Source of the DNA: Corynebacterium bovis DSM 20582 = CIP 54.80
Lineage (GTDB): Bacteria; Actinomycetota; Actinomycetes; Mycobacteriales; Mycobacteriaceae
NCBI RefSeq assembly: GCF_030408615.1
Contig: NZ_CP047187.1
Location: forward strand, 558,001-622,000
DNA: 64,000 nt
Direction: 5' to 3'
Position 1 is the first letter of the stretch, and every line of letters begins with the position of its first letter. Both the position numbers and the translations under genes were made by a program. Positions 1 to 8,098 of the stretch are shown piece by piece. The notes under the pieces are model-generated. The model was not told where the DNA came from, did not search any database, and saw only the letters and a list, made by a program, of their open reading frames with translations.

Positions 1-2186
1 CGGGGAAGTCGGAGTTCCTGCGCACGGTCGTCGTGAGCTTCGTCCACCACCACCCGCCGGAGGAGCTCAACGTCGTGCTCGTCGACTTCAAGGGTGGTGC
101 GGCGTTCCTCGGGCTCGAACGACTGCCGCACACGAGCGCGGTCATCACGAACCTCTCGGAGGACGCGGTGCTCGTCGACCGGATGCAGGATGCGCTGCTG
201 GGGGAGATGCACCGCCGGCAGGAGCGGCTCCACGCGGCGGGCCTGTCGACGGCGGCGGAGTTCAACCGCCGGTGGCCGGGCGAGATGCCCGCCCTGCTGA
301 TCGTCGTCGACGAGTTCTCCGAGCTCCTCCACGCCCGCCCCGAGTTCGCCGACGTCTTCGCGGCGGTCGGGCGCCTCGGGCGGAGCCTGCGGATGCACCT
401 GCTGCTCGCCTCGCAGCGTCTGGAGGAGGGTCGGCTGCGCGGACTGGAGTCACACCTGAGCTACAGGATCGCGCTGCGCACGTTCTCCGCGCAGGAGTCC
501 CGGGCGCTCATCGGCACGTCGGCGGCCTATGAACTGCCGCCGCAACCGGGTGCGGCGATCCTCGCCGCGCAGGGGCACACCGTGCGGTTCCAGGCCGCGT
601 ACGTGTCCGGCCCGGAGCATCCGCGGGAGCGGCGGGTCGTCCGCCCGCTGGGGAGTGAGCCGGAGGCGACGCGGAGCACGTTCGACCTCGTCGTCGACAG
701 CCTCGCCGGACCGTGCCGCCACCCGGTGTGGCTGCCACCGCTGCCGGCCGAGCTGCCGGCCAGCGCCGTCGTCGTGGAGTCCGAGCCGCTCACGGCCGTC
801 GTCGCGCGGGAGGACCTGCCGTTCGAGGGGCGGCAGCAGCCGTTCACGATGGACCTCCGGCGCCGGCACTGGATCGTCGTCGGACGCCCGCAGTCCGGCA
901 AGACGACGCTGGTCCGGGCGGTCGCCCTGGCCCTCAGCCTGTCGAGCCCCGGGGTCGCCGTCTACGTCGTCGACGGCGGGGGTGCACTCACGGAGCTCGG
1001 CCGGTTGCCGCAGGTCGCCGCCGTCGCGGGCCCCGGTCTCGTCGACCGGGTGCTCGACGACGTCCTCCTGCGCATGGAGTCCCGGTCGCCCACGGTGCTG
1101 CTCGTCGACGGGCTCGACGCCGTCGGCGACGACCCCCGGCTCGTGGACATCGCGACGCGCGGGCTGGACCGCGGGACGCACCTCGTCGTCACGTCCCTGC
1201 GGTGGATGATCCGCCCGCAGCTGCGCGACGCCCTCACCGGGGCCGTCGAGCTCGCGGTGGACCCGGCGGAGTCACGGTTCCGCCGGGCGCAGGCGGCGAT
1301 GCCCGACGTCCCGGGGCGTGGACTGTCGCCGGCGGGGCGGCAGATCCAGGTCGTCACCGTCACCGCGCAGGACATCGGGCACGGCCGCCGGGTCGCCGTG
1401 GGCCGCGGGGAGCCGGAGCTGCGGATGCGGGTCCTCCCGGCGCACCTCACCCGTGCTGACCTGGCCGGACTCGTCGACGTCGGACGTGCCCGGGGCCGCC
1501 ACCGCACCGCGGGCGACCCGCTGCTCCGCCTGGACGGCGTGCCCCTCGGGGTCGGTGGGCCGCGGCTGGAGCCGGTGACGTGGGACCTCGGCGGCCACCC
1601 CCACCTCACCGTCGTCGGGGAGGCCGGCGCCGGCGCGACCACCGCCCTGCGCACCGTCCTGCGTGGTCTCGCGGCCATCGGGGAGGACCAGCCCGGGTCC
1701 GTGCGGCTGCTCACCGGCGACGTCCGCCGTGGGCTCCTCGGCGAACCCGGCTACCGCAGCGGGGCCGCCTGGGCTGCTGAGCTGGAGGACATCGTCGAGA
1801 CCCTCTCCCACCGGATCCCCGCGGACCTGGACGGGCTCACCCCCACCCAGGTCCGGGAACGGTCCTGGTGGGACGGGCCGGAGATCGTCCTGGTCGTCGA
1901 CGACGCCGACCACGTCGACCCGGCCCTCACCGGGGCCCTGGTGCCGCTGCTCCCGCACGCGCGCGACATCGGGTTGCACGTGGTGCAGGCGCGGCGCAGC
2001 GGGGGGATGTCGCGGGCGGCCTTCACCCCGTTCCTCCAGGGGCTGCGGGACCAGTCGGCGTGGCTGCTGCTCTCCGCGCCGAGGGACGACGGGCCGGTCG
2101 CGGGGCAGCAGCTGGGTCCGCGGCCACCGGGACGGGCGGTGCTCGTCCAGGATGAGGCCTGGCAGGTGCAGGTGGCGCAGCCGTGA
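1..2186 (+). CDS. eccC: ESX-4 type VII secretion ATPase EccC, C-terminal part (5' end outside window)
   Basis: FtsK/SpoIIIE-type ATPase of the inner-membrane ESX secretion channel; it recognises EsxA/B-type substrates and powers export. The frame is open from base 3, so about 727 C-terminal residues are visible and the gene begins upstream. The window opens inside the Walker A of the first visible ATPase domain (GKSEF), with its Walker B (LLIVVDEFSEL) near 296-325. A second, canonical P-loop (GRPQSGKTTL) lies near 883-912. A third nucleotide-binding domain begins near 1618 but reads GEAGAGATT, so the P-loop lysine is alanine, which should abolish normal ATP hydrolysis there. A Walker B-like IVLVVDDADHV follows near 1885. 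The stop overlaps the next start by 4 bp (GTGA). The neighbours (Rv3446c-type protein, EsxU, EsxT, rplM) identify the locus as ESX-4. Function is confident; the upstream portion and start are unknown. Confidence 0.93.
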   Translation, partial: GKSEFLRTVVVSFVHHHPPEELNVVLVDFKGGAAFLGLERLPHTSAVITNLSEDAVLVDRMQDALLGEMHRRQERLHAAGLSTAAEFNRRWPGEMPALLIVVDEFSELLHARPEFADVFAAVGRLGRSLRMHLLLASQRLEEGRLRGLESHLSYRIALRTFSAQESRALIGTSAAYELPPQPGAAILAAQGHTVRFQAAYVSGPEHPRERRVVRPLGSEPEATRSTFDLVVDSLAGPCRHPVWLPPLPAELPASAVVVESEPLTAVVAREDLPFEGRQQPFTMDLRRRHWIVVGRPQSGKTTLVRAVALALSLSSPGVAVYVVDGGGALTELGRLPQVAAVAGPGLVDRVLDDVLLRMESRSPTVLLVDGLDAVGDDPRLVDIATRGLDRGTHLVVTSLRWMIRPQLRDALTGAVELAVDPAESRFRRAQAAMPDVPGRGLSPAGRQIQVVTVTAQDIGHGRRVAVGRGEPELRMRVLPAHLTRADLAGLVDVGRARGRHRTAGDPLLRLDGVPLGVGGPRLEPVTWDLGGHPHLTVVGEAGAGATTALRTVLRGLAAIGEDQPGSVRLLTGDVRRGLLGEPGYRSGAAWAAELEDIVETLSHRIPADLDGLTPTQVRERSWWDGPEIVLVVDDADHVDPALTGALVPLLPHARDIGLHVVQARRSGGMSRAAFTPFLQGLRDQSAWLLLSAPRDDGPVAGQQLGPRPPGRAVLVQDEAWQVQVAQP

Positions 2187-3649
2187 ACGGGTTTGTCGCG
2201 GGCGCGGTGGCGCTGTCGGAGTCCGGGATCCTCGTCAACGGGATGTCGGCCACGGACCTCATCACGGGGGCGCAGGTCACCGGGGAGGGTGAGCTCGTCG
2301 CGGAACCGCACGAGGTGAGGTACCGGGGGTCGCCCGTGTCCGTCGACGCGTTGACGGTGCTGCGGCGACTCGTCGGGGACCTGCTCGAGCAGCGCCGGGA
2401 GTTCGACGCGCGGCAGGACCCGAACGTGCCCGTGACCTCGGTGTTCGCGCCCGCCCGGTCCGGTCTGGTGGAGAGGTGCCCGTGGGGGCTCGGGGCGGCG
2501 GTCCCAGACGTGGTTGTCGTCGGACCGTACGCCGACGTCGTCGCCGACCACCTGCGGGTCACCGGGCTGCGGGCGCGGACCGTCGACCTCGCGGCGTGCC
2601 TGCGGATCGCCGCGGAGCTCGCCGAGGTGGAGCGTGAGCTGGAGGCGCTGGCCGGTCATCCCGCCCGGGTGGGGCGCGGGGTGGCCGCGGGTGTCGACGG
2701 AACAGCTGCCGGTGTGGACGCCCCCGCCGGAGCCGACGGTGCAGCCGGTGCAGCCGGTGCCGACGGTGTGGGTGACGCGGCCGTCGGAGCGGACGGTGCC
2801 GACGCCGCCGGCGGGCCCGAGCGGGAGCGCGCCCGGGACCTCGTGGTCCGCGGCGTCGCCCGGGTCTGCGCCGCCGCACCGGGGCGTGACCGGGCCCGGG
2901 TGTCCGGGGCGGTTGCGCGGCCGGCCCTGGCGGTGGCTGTCGCGGCGTGCGCCGGGGTGGCTGTCGCGGCGGTGTGGAGCGTGCGTGGCGGAGACGGGGC
3001 GTCGTCCCCGACCGGGGTGGCCGCGACGGCGACGACGACGGCGGGCACGGGCACGGCAGGGGCCGGACGGTCGGCCGCGGCCGGGGCGACGACCACGCCC
3101 ACGACGGCATCTCCCCCGGGGTCGGGCGCGCCGGGACCGGGTGGGGCCGTGCCCCGGGGTCCGGGCCGCGACGGGCCAGGTGGCGCGGCGGGCGCGGCTG
3201 GCCCGGCTGGCGCGGCGGGGGCGAACCCGGACGACGGCCCGGCCGGGACCGGCGGGTCGACGGGGCCGACCGGGGTGGGCGCGCGGTCCGCGCTGCCCGT
3301 CGACGTGACCGTGCCCGGGTGGCGGCTCACGGACGTCGCCGGCCGACGCGAGACCTGGGTGTCCGACGACCCGGGGATGAGGGTGATCGTCGCCGCGACG
3401 AACGTGCCGGTGCGCAGTCAGGACGCCCTCGACACCGCGGTGCTCGACGCGCTCGCCGCCGCGTCCGACCTGACGGTCACCGGCACGGGGCCGGTGCGGT
3501 ACGAGGAGCGGTTCCCCGGGTCGCTCACCGCGTGGACGGTCCGGTTCATCGACGGCGCGCAGGTCTCCGTGGGCTGTCAGTACCGGGAGGCGACCGAGGA
3601 ACGCCGTCGGGCCTGCGAAGCCGTCACGTGGACGGTGGTGAAACGGTGA
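2183..3649 (+). CDS. Type VII secretion-associated protein, Rv3446c family
   Basis: 488-residue membrane protein translationally coupled to eccC by a GTGA overlap. Residues 1 to about 165 form a folded N-terminal region. A long Ala/Gly/Pro/Thr-rich low-complexity stretch (about 165-370) surrounds one hydrophobic helix (about residues 247-268, PALAVAVAACAGVAVAAV). The C-terminal 115 residues (from LPVDVTVPGW) match the conserved domain I associate with TIGR03931, found next to EccC4 in mycobacteria and corynebacteria. The topology suggests a cytoplasmic N-terminus, one membrane span and an extracytoplasmic C-terminal domain. The biochemical role is not established; position makes it an ESX-4 accessory component. 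The low-complexity part is rich in GADG-type repeats like those inserted elsewhere in this window. Confidence 0.8.
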   Translation: MNGFVAGAVALSESGILVNGMSATDLITGAQVTGEGELVAEPHEVRYRGSPVSVDALTVLRRLVGDLLEQRREFDARQDPNVPVTSVFAPARSGLVERCPWGLGAAVPDVVVVGPYADVVADHLRVTGLRARTVDLAACLRIAAELAEVERELEALAGHPARVGRGVAAGVDGTAAGVDAPAGADGAAGAAGADGVGDAAVGADGADAAGGPERERARDLVVRGVARVCAAAPGRDRARVSGAVARPALAVAVAACAGVAVAAVWSVRGGDGASSPTGVAATATTTAGTGTAGAGRSAAAGATTTPTTASPPGSGAPGPGGAVPRGPGRDGPGGAAGAAGPAGAAGANPDDGPAGTGGSTGPTGVGARSALPVDVTVPGWRLTDVAGRRETWVSDDPGMRVIVAATNVPVRSQDALDTAVLDALAAASDLTVTGTGPVRYEERFPGSLTAWTVRFIDGAQVSVGCQYREATEERRRACEAVTWTVVKR

Positions 3650-3807
3650 CCGGGGACGGTGGTGACGTGCTGATCGACAACGCCGGCGACGTGCTGAACG
3701 ACAACGCCGGCGAAGCGGTGACCGGGGACGCCGTCACACCCGATCCGGGGTGGGACCGGGGTCCTCCGCCGGGACGGGGGAACCGGGCGGCGGGAACCGG
3801 GGACTAA
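3646..3807 (+). CDS. Possible 53-residue acidic ORF with an 8-residue repeat
   Basis: Begins with a GTG that overlaps the stop of the preceding gene in the same 4-bp GTGA arrangement used elsewhere in the operon, and ends at a TAA. The product would be acidic and contains GDVLIDNA then GDVLNDNA in tandem. There is no convincing ribosome-binding site and I know no family. It could equally be non-coding sequence with a 24-bp duplication between the accessory gene and esxU. Confidence 0.2.
   Translation: MTGDGGDVLIDNAGDVLNDNAGEAVTGDAVTPDPGWDRGPPPGRGNRAAGTGD
3664..3711 (+). repeat. Tandem 24-bp direct repeat, 2 copies
   Basis: Copies 3664-3687 and 3688-3711 differ at one base (core GACGTGCTG-A/T-CGACAACG). 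The length is a multiple of three, so the open frame is kept. It lies in the 240-bp gap before esxU. Confidence 0.8.
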
Positions 3808-3889
3808 AGAGATGTCGTGGTCGGTGGGCCGCGACCGCCCCGCCGGAGCGGCCGGGGCGCATCGACGACACAGGACACAGGGGGAACCA

Positions 3890-4177
3890 GTGAACTTCAG
3901 GACGACGACCGACGTCATGCACGACGCGGCCGGGAAGGTGGACACGGTCAACTCCGAGGTGCAGGCGGAACTCCGCAGGCTCCAGGGGACCGTGGACTCA
4001 GTCTCCGGGGCCTGGCAGGGCGAGGCCCAGGCCGCGTTCGGGCAGCTCATGGTGCGGTGGAACGACTCCGCCCGGGAGCTGCACCAGGCGCTGACCAGCA
4101 TCGCGGAGAACATCCGCGCCAACGCCCGCGGCTTCGCGCAGGTGGAGGCGGACAACGCGGCGGCGTTCCGCGTCTGA
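3890..4177 (+). CDS. esxU: WXG100-family ESX-4 substrate EsxU
   Basis: 95-residue helical-hairpin protein of the CFP-10/ESAT-6 family, exported as a heterodimer with its partner. The WXG turn appears as AWQGEAQAAF about residue 44. The start is the GTG at 3890, preceded by an AGGGGGA ribosome-binding site; the longer upstream open frame (from 3812) lacks WXG100 character and is not used. The C-terminus lacks an obvious YxxxD/E signal; the nearest match is weak (FAQVEADN). It is followed 80 bp later by esxT; order and spacing match the mycobacterial ESX-4 pair. Confidence 0.9.
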   Translation: MNFRTTTDVMHDAAGKVDTVNSEVQAELRRLQGTVDSVSGAWQGEAQAAFGQLMVRWNDSARELHQALTSIAENIRANARGFAQVEADNAAAFRV

Positions 4178-4257
4178 TCCCGCACCGCCGGCCGGCCGTG
4201 AGCCACGGACCGGCCACGACACCAGGAACATTCATCTCACCGAAGGGGGAGGCGGAC

Positions 4258-4539
4258 ATGATTCGCTACGATTTCGCGCAGATCGCGCAGGCTGCCACGG
4301 ACATCCAGGCCACCAACGGCCGGGTCGGCACGATGCTGGACCAGCTCAGACAGGACCTCGCGCCGATGGTCGCCGAGTGGCAGGGGGACAGTGCCGACGC
4401 GTACCAGGCGGCTCAGCGCCGGTGGGACGCGGCGGCGGAGGAACTCAACGCCGTGCTGTCCACCATCGCCCGTGCCGTGGGCGACGCCAACGACCGGATG
4501 GCCCGGATCAACACGAGTGCGGCGAACAGCTGGGCCTGA
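4258..4539 (+). CDS. esxT: WXG100-family ESX-4 substrate EsxT
   Basis: 93-residue WXG100 protein, predicted heterodimer partner of EsxU. The WXG turn is EWQGDSADAY about residue 40. The ATG at 4258 follows an AAGGGGGA ribosome-binding site at good distance; the long upstream frame overlapping esxU is a shadow. This is the last gene of the ESX-4 block; a GC-rich repeat and a possible hairpin separate it from the ribosomal-protein operon. Confidence 0.9.
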   Translation: MIRYDFAQIAQAATDIQATNGRVGTMLDQLRQDLAPMVAEWQGDSADAYQAAQRRWDAAAEELNAVLSTIARAVGDANDRMARINTSAANSWA

Positions 4540-4704
4540 CACCCGCCCGGCCCGGTCCCGGGGCCACCGGCGCAGGCACGCGCCGGGCACGCACCCGCCC
4601 GCCCGCCCGGCCGCACCCGCCCGCCCGGCCGCACCCGCCCGGCCCTGCTCACGCGCCGGGGGCCACCTCGTGCGGCGTCGAGCCCCCGGGTGGGCGGGAG
4701 GGAT
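4540..4704. repeat. GC-rich intergenic region with an 18-bp tandem repeat and a hairpin
   Basis: Contains about 2.8 copies of an 18-bp unit (GCACCCGCCCGCCCGGCC) at 4591-4644. An inverted repeat CCGGGGGC / GCCCCCGG at 4656-4663 and 4682-4689 could end ESX-4 transcription, although no T-run follows. No gene is visible. Confidence 0.6.
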
Positions 4705-4733
4705 TTCAGATCCCGGGTCCTGTCCACTAAAGT
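4705..4733 (+). promoter_or_regulatory. Promoter of rplM-rpsI
   Basis: TTCAGA (4705-4710), a 17-nt spacer and TAAAGT (4728-4733) form a good vegetative promoter. Transcription would start near 4740 and leave a leader of about 130 nt before rplM, long enough for regulation, although I recognise no known leader motif in it. Confidence 0.55.
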
Positions 4734-4871
4734 CGTTCGGGTTGCGATCCATCCTCCCTGACGTGCCGGTCACCGGTCGTCGGGGACGGCGGATCGACCC
4801 ACGGGTCTCCACCGGCCGCCGTGGGTGAGACAGCGCCGGCTGGCAGTTCCATCGAGACCAAGGAGAAAGTC

Positions 4872-5315
4872 TTGACTACTTTCCACCCGAAGAGCGGTGA
4901 CATCACCCGTAAGTGGTATGTCATCGACGCCACTGACGTGGTCCTGGGTCGCCTCGCCGTCACCGTCGCAGACCTGCTGCGCGGTAAGGGTAAGCCCCAG
5001 TACGCGCCGAACGTCGACTGCGGTGACTACGTCATCGTCGTCAACGCCGACAAGGTGCACATCTCCTCGAACAAGCGTGACCGTGAGTTCCGTTACCGTC
5101 ACTCCGGTTACCCGGGCGGTCTGAAGACCCTGACCCTGGGTCGCTCGATGGAGCTGCACCCCGAGCGCGTCGTCGCCGAGGCCATCGAGGGCATGATGCC
5201 CCACAACAAGCTGAGCCGCGCCTCCGTCAAGAAGCTGCGCGTCTTCGCCGGCCCCGAGCACACCTTCGCTTCCCAGAAGCCCGAGACCTACACGATTGAG
5301 CAGGTGGCACAGTGA
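4872..5315 (+). CDS. rplM: 50S ribosomal protein L13
   Basis: 147 residues, the usual length. Core family sequence is visible ([45 protein letters not shown]). L13 is an early-assembly protein of the large subunit. The start is a TTG at 4872: it has AAGGAG 7 nt upstream and gives the conserved N-terminus, whereas the in-frame ATG at 4821 would add 17 non-conserved residues. The stop overlaps the rpsI GTG by 4 bp. Confidence 0.97.
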   Translation: MTTFHPKSGDITRKWYVIDATDVVLGRLAVTVADLLRGKGKPQYAPNVDCGDYVIVVNADKVHISSNKRDREFRYRHSGYPGGLKTLTLGRSMELHPERVVAEAIEGMMPHNKLSRASVKKLRVFAGPEHTFASQKPETYTIEQVAQ

Positions 5316-5824
5316 CCGAGAACGAGAACTACGAGGCGACCGAGGCCGTCAACGAGGAGTTCGTCGCGACCATCGGTGAGTCCATCGCCGATGTCGAGAC
5401 CGTCGCGGACGACGCTCCCGTCGCCGTCCAGCCGTTCGAGGGCCCGATCCAGACCGTCGGCCGTCGTAAGCGCGCCATCGTGCGCGTCCGCATGGTCGAG
5501 GGTTCCGGTCAGTTCACCTGCAACGGCCGGACCCTGGAGGACTACTTCCCGAACAAGCTGCACCAGCAGCTCATCAAGGCGCCGCTGGTCCTGCTGGAGC
5601 GCGAGCTGCAGTTCGACATCCAGGCGACGCTCAACGGTGGCGGCCCGTCCGGCCAGGCCGGTGCGATGCGCCTGGCCATCGCCCGCGCCCTCAACAAGTA
5701 CAACCCGGAGGAGCGTGGCGAGCTGAAGAAGGCCGGCTTCCTCACCCGTGACGCCCGCGCCGTCGAGCGCAAGAAGGCCGGTCTGCACAAGGCCCGCCGC
5801 GCGCCGCAGTACTCCAAGCGCTGA
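5312..5824 (+). CDS. rpsI: 30S ribosomal protein S9
   Basis: 170 residues. The conserved S9 domain starts at about residue 45 ([15 protein letters not shown]) and ends in the basic tail [10 protein letters not shown], which reaches the P-site tRNA. The acidic N-terminal extension of about 45 residues is typical of actinobacterial S9. It is translationally coupled to rplM (GTGA overlap). Transcription probably stops at the strong hairpin at 5901-5934. Confidence 0.97.
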   Translation: MTENENYEATEAVNEEFVATIGESIADVETVADDAPVAVQPFEGPIQTVGRRKRAIVRVRMVEGSGQFTCNGRTLEDYFPNKLHQQLIKAPLVLLERELQFDIQATLNGGGPSGQAGAMRLAIARALNKYNPEERGELKKAGFLTRDARAVERKKAGLHKARRAPQYSKR

Positions 5825-5900
5825 TCCGGCGCCGGGGCGACCCGGAGTACAGGAGAGCGCAGCCCGCACCGGTCACTGTGGCCGGGCACTGCGGCTCCAC

Positions 5901-5934
5901 ACCACCCCACGGACCTCACGGTCCGCGGGGTGGT
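5901..5934 (+). terminator. Rho-independent-type terminator after rpsI
   Basis: Stem of about 15 bp (5901-5915 with 5920-5934) with one mismatch and a 4-nt loop, TCAC. The arms read CCACCCCACGGACC and GGTCCGCGGGGTGG. The downstream T-run is poor (TTCTG), as usual in high-GC actinobacteria. Confidence 0.7.
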
Positions 5935-6064
5935 TCTGCGTTCCGGGGGTTGTGCGGGGCGCTCCCGCGGGGTGGTTCTGCGTTCCGGGGGTTGTGCGGG
6001 GCGCTCCCGCGGGGTGGTTCCGCGTTCCGGGGGGTGTGCGGGGCGCTCCCGGGGGGTGGTTCCG
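5927..6064 (+). repeat. 42-bp tandem repeat, about 3.3 copies
   Basis: Copies at 5927-5968, 5969-6010 and 6011-6052 plus a partial at 6053-6064. The first copy overlaps the right arm of the rpsI terminator, so the repeat appears to have grown out of the terminator stem. Copies 1 and 2 are identical; copy 3 has a few changes. The period is a multiple of three but no start signal supports a gene. Confidence 0.9.
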
Positions 6065-6173
6065 GGGGCGGGCTGGTTCGCCGTTCAGTGGCTCCGTCGG
6101 CACCCGAACCGTGCCCTCCCACACCACCCGGCCCCGCCCCCGTGGCGCACGGAACGCACGGACACCCGGCAGG

Positions 6174-6179
6174 TAGAAT
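6174..6179 (+). promoter_or_regulatory. -10 box of glmM (leaderless)
   Basis: TAGAAT followed by 8 nt and then the glmM ATG. There is no Shine-Dalgarno sequence, so a leaderless mRNA is likely. No clear -35 is seen. Confidence 0.5.
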
Positions 6180-6187
6180 GCCCTTTC

Positions 6188-7531
6188 ATGACACGACTGT
6201 TTGGAACGGACGGCGTCCGGGGGCTGGCGAACCTGGAACTGACGGCGCCGATGGCCATGCGGCTGGGCGCCGCCGCTGCACGGGTGCTCACGGAGACGGC
6301 GGCGAATTCGCAGCGCAAGCCCACCGCGGTGATCGGCCGCGACCCCCGGATCTCGGGGGAGATGCTCTCGGCGGCACTCGCCGCGGGGATGGCGTCGCAG
6401 GGTGTGGACGTGCTCCAGGTCGGCGTGCTGCCCACCCCGGCTGTCGCGTTCCTCACGGGGGATTACGGCGCTGACATGGGTGTGATGATCTCCGCCTCGC
6501 ACAACCCGATGCCGGACAACGGCATCAAGTTCTTCGCCGCGGGCGGCCACAAGCTCGATGACTCGGTCGAGGACGAGATCGAGGCCACGATGCTGGAGCT
6601 GGAGGAGACGGGCCCGACGGGCGCGGGGATCGGCCGGATCATCGAGGAGGACAACGACGCCCTGGAGCGCTACCTCTTCCACCTCGGCGAGGCGGTCCCG
6701 ACGCCGCTGGACGGCATCCGCGTGGTCGTGGACTGCGCGAACGGTGCGGCGTCGCAGGCGGCGCCGATGGCGTACGCGGCGGCCGGCGCGGACGTCGTCG
6801 CGATCCACGACCGCCCGAACGCCCTGAACATCAACGACGGCTGCGGGTCGACGCACATCGACGTGCTGCAGGAGGCGGTCGTGGAGCACGGCGCGGACCT
6901 GGGCCTGGCCCATGACGGGGACGCGGACCGGTGTCTGGCGGTGGATTCGGAGGGGACCGTCGTCGACGGTGACCAGATCATGGCCGTGCTCGCGGTGGCG
7001 ATGAAGGAGGACGGCGAGCTGAAGAAGAACACCCTCGTCGCGACGGTGATGTCGAACCTGGGTCTGTCCCTGGCGATGGAGTCACAGGGCATCACGGTCC
7101 GGCAGACGCGGGTGGGGGACCGGTACGTGCTCGCGGATCTGCGGACCGGGGATTTCTCGCTCGGCGGGGAGCAGTCGGGCCATGTGGTCATCCCGGAGCA
7201 CGGCACGACGGGCGACGGCACGTTGACGGGGCTGAGCCTCATGGCGCGGATGGCGTCGACGGGCCGGTCGTTGCGGGAGCTCGCGTCGGTGATGACGGTG
7301 CTGCCGCAGACGCTCATCAATGTCCCGGTGGAGGACAAGAGCAGGATCTCCGACGACGCCCGCGTCCGCGCCGCGGTCGCCGAGGCGGAGGCGGAGCTGG
7401 GGGAGAACGGGCGTGTGCTGCTCCGGCCGTCGGGCACGGAGCCGAAGTACCGCGTGATGGTGGAGGCGACGTCGTCGGCGGACGCCCGTCGGATCGCGGG
7501 CCGGCTCGCGTCGGTCGTCGCGGAGGTCTGA
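6188..7531 (+). CDS. glmM: Phosphoglucosamine mutase
   Basis: 447 residues, normal for the family. Converts glucosamine-6-phosphate to glucosamine-1-phosphate on the way to UDP-GlcNAc and peptidoglycan. N-terminal [10 protein letters not shown], the phosphoserine loop ISASHNP (Ser near residue 104), a metal-binding DGDADR loop and the sugar/phosphate-binding end [14 protein letters not shown] are all present. The ATG at 6188 is chosen because it gives the canonical N-terminus; the frame open back to 5930 runs through the 42-bp repeat. It sits between rpsI and the proline-rich cluster, as in mycobacteria; glmS, which supplies its substrate, is 4 kb downstream. Confidence 0.97.
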   Translation: MTRLFGTDGVRGLANLELTAPMAMRLGAAAARVLTETAANSQRKPTAVIGRDPRISGEMLSAALAAGMASQGVDVLQVGVLPTPAVAFLTGDYGADMGVMISASHNPMPDNGIKFFAAGGHKLDDSVEDEIEATMLELEETGPTGAGIGRIIEEDNDALERYLFHLGEAVPTPLDGIRVVVDCANGAASQAAPMAYAAAGADVVAIHDRPNALNINDGCGSTHIDVLQEAVVEHGADLGLAHDGDADRCLAVDSEGTVVDGDQIMAVLAVAMKEDGELKKNTLVATVMSNLGLSLAMESQGITVRQTRVGDRYVLADLRTGDFSLGGEQSGHVVIPEHGTTGDGTLTGLSLMARMASTGRSLRELASVMTVLPQTLINVPVEDKSRISDDARVRAAVAEAEAELGENGRVLLRPSGTEPKYRVMVEATSSADARRIAGRLASVVAEV

Positions 7532-7669
7532 CGGCCCGCCGCTCCACCCGTTTCCCACCCCCGGGGAACCTCCCCGGCTGCGGTGGAGACTAACCACTCC
7601 AGATGATCCGCCCGTGGTGTGTGGAACCGCGTCCACCCGGACGTGGGACGGTCGGTGGGAGGGGTAGAG

Positions 7670-8098
7670 ATGGGGGATCCGCAGGTTCGCGGTGGCGGGA
7701 GTCCCGGGGAGGGGGTCGCGCCGCCGGGTGCGGCCGGTTCTCCGGCCGGTGGGGTCGCCGGGGGTGGGCTCCGGCTCGATGTTCCGGGGGCGTCCGACGC
7801 CGCCACCCGGCTGGCCGCCGTCATGGGGGACACGGTCGCGACGTTGCGGGCCACGCCGCCGACGGTCCCCGCCGGGGCGTTCGGCCGGGGGGTGGCGGCG
7901 GAGGCGGCGCGCGTGGTGTCGCTCCTCGCCGAGGCGCACCGGGTGCGTGTCGCCCACGCGGCGCGGCTCGGGGACGCCGCCGCGGACGCGGGGGTTCTCG
8001 TCCGCGCGGTGGCTGTGGCGGAGGAGGCGTCGGCGTCGTCGTTCTCCACCGGTGACCGGCCGGCGGCCCGGCCCGGGGAGGTGCGTGATGTCCGCTGA
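7670..8098 (+). CDS. Small helical protein, possibly EspC-like type VII secretion-associated
   Basis: 142 residues. The first 45 are Gly/Pro-rich and the rest is Ala-rich and helical. The helical part (LDVPGASDAATRLAAVMGDT to the end) has the spacing of hydrophobic residues, the mid AFGRG turn and the final Ala-rich helix I associate with EspC/DUF2580-type ESX proteins; this resemblance is by eye only. GGGAGGGG precedes the ATG at 7670. The stop overlaps the next start by 11 bp, so it forms an operon with the proline-rich gene. It occupies the place of Rv3440c after glmM. Real gene likely; function uncertain. Confidence 0.6.
   Translation: MGDPQVRGGGSPGEGVAPPGAAGSPAGGVAGGGLRLDVPGASDAATRLAAVMGDTVATLRATPPTVPAGAFGRGVAAEAARVVSLLAEAHRVRVAHAARLGDAAADAGVLVRAVAVAEEASASSFSTGDRPAARPGEVRDVR

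Noticed and set aside
5748..6176. Gene made of [14 protein letters not shown] repeats
   Set aside because: It is the 42-bp intergenic repeat read in frame, lies over the rpsI terminator and has no start signals.
5930..6187. Upstream start for glmM at 5930
   Set aside because: Would translate the repeat array; the conserved N-terminus starts at 6188.
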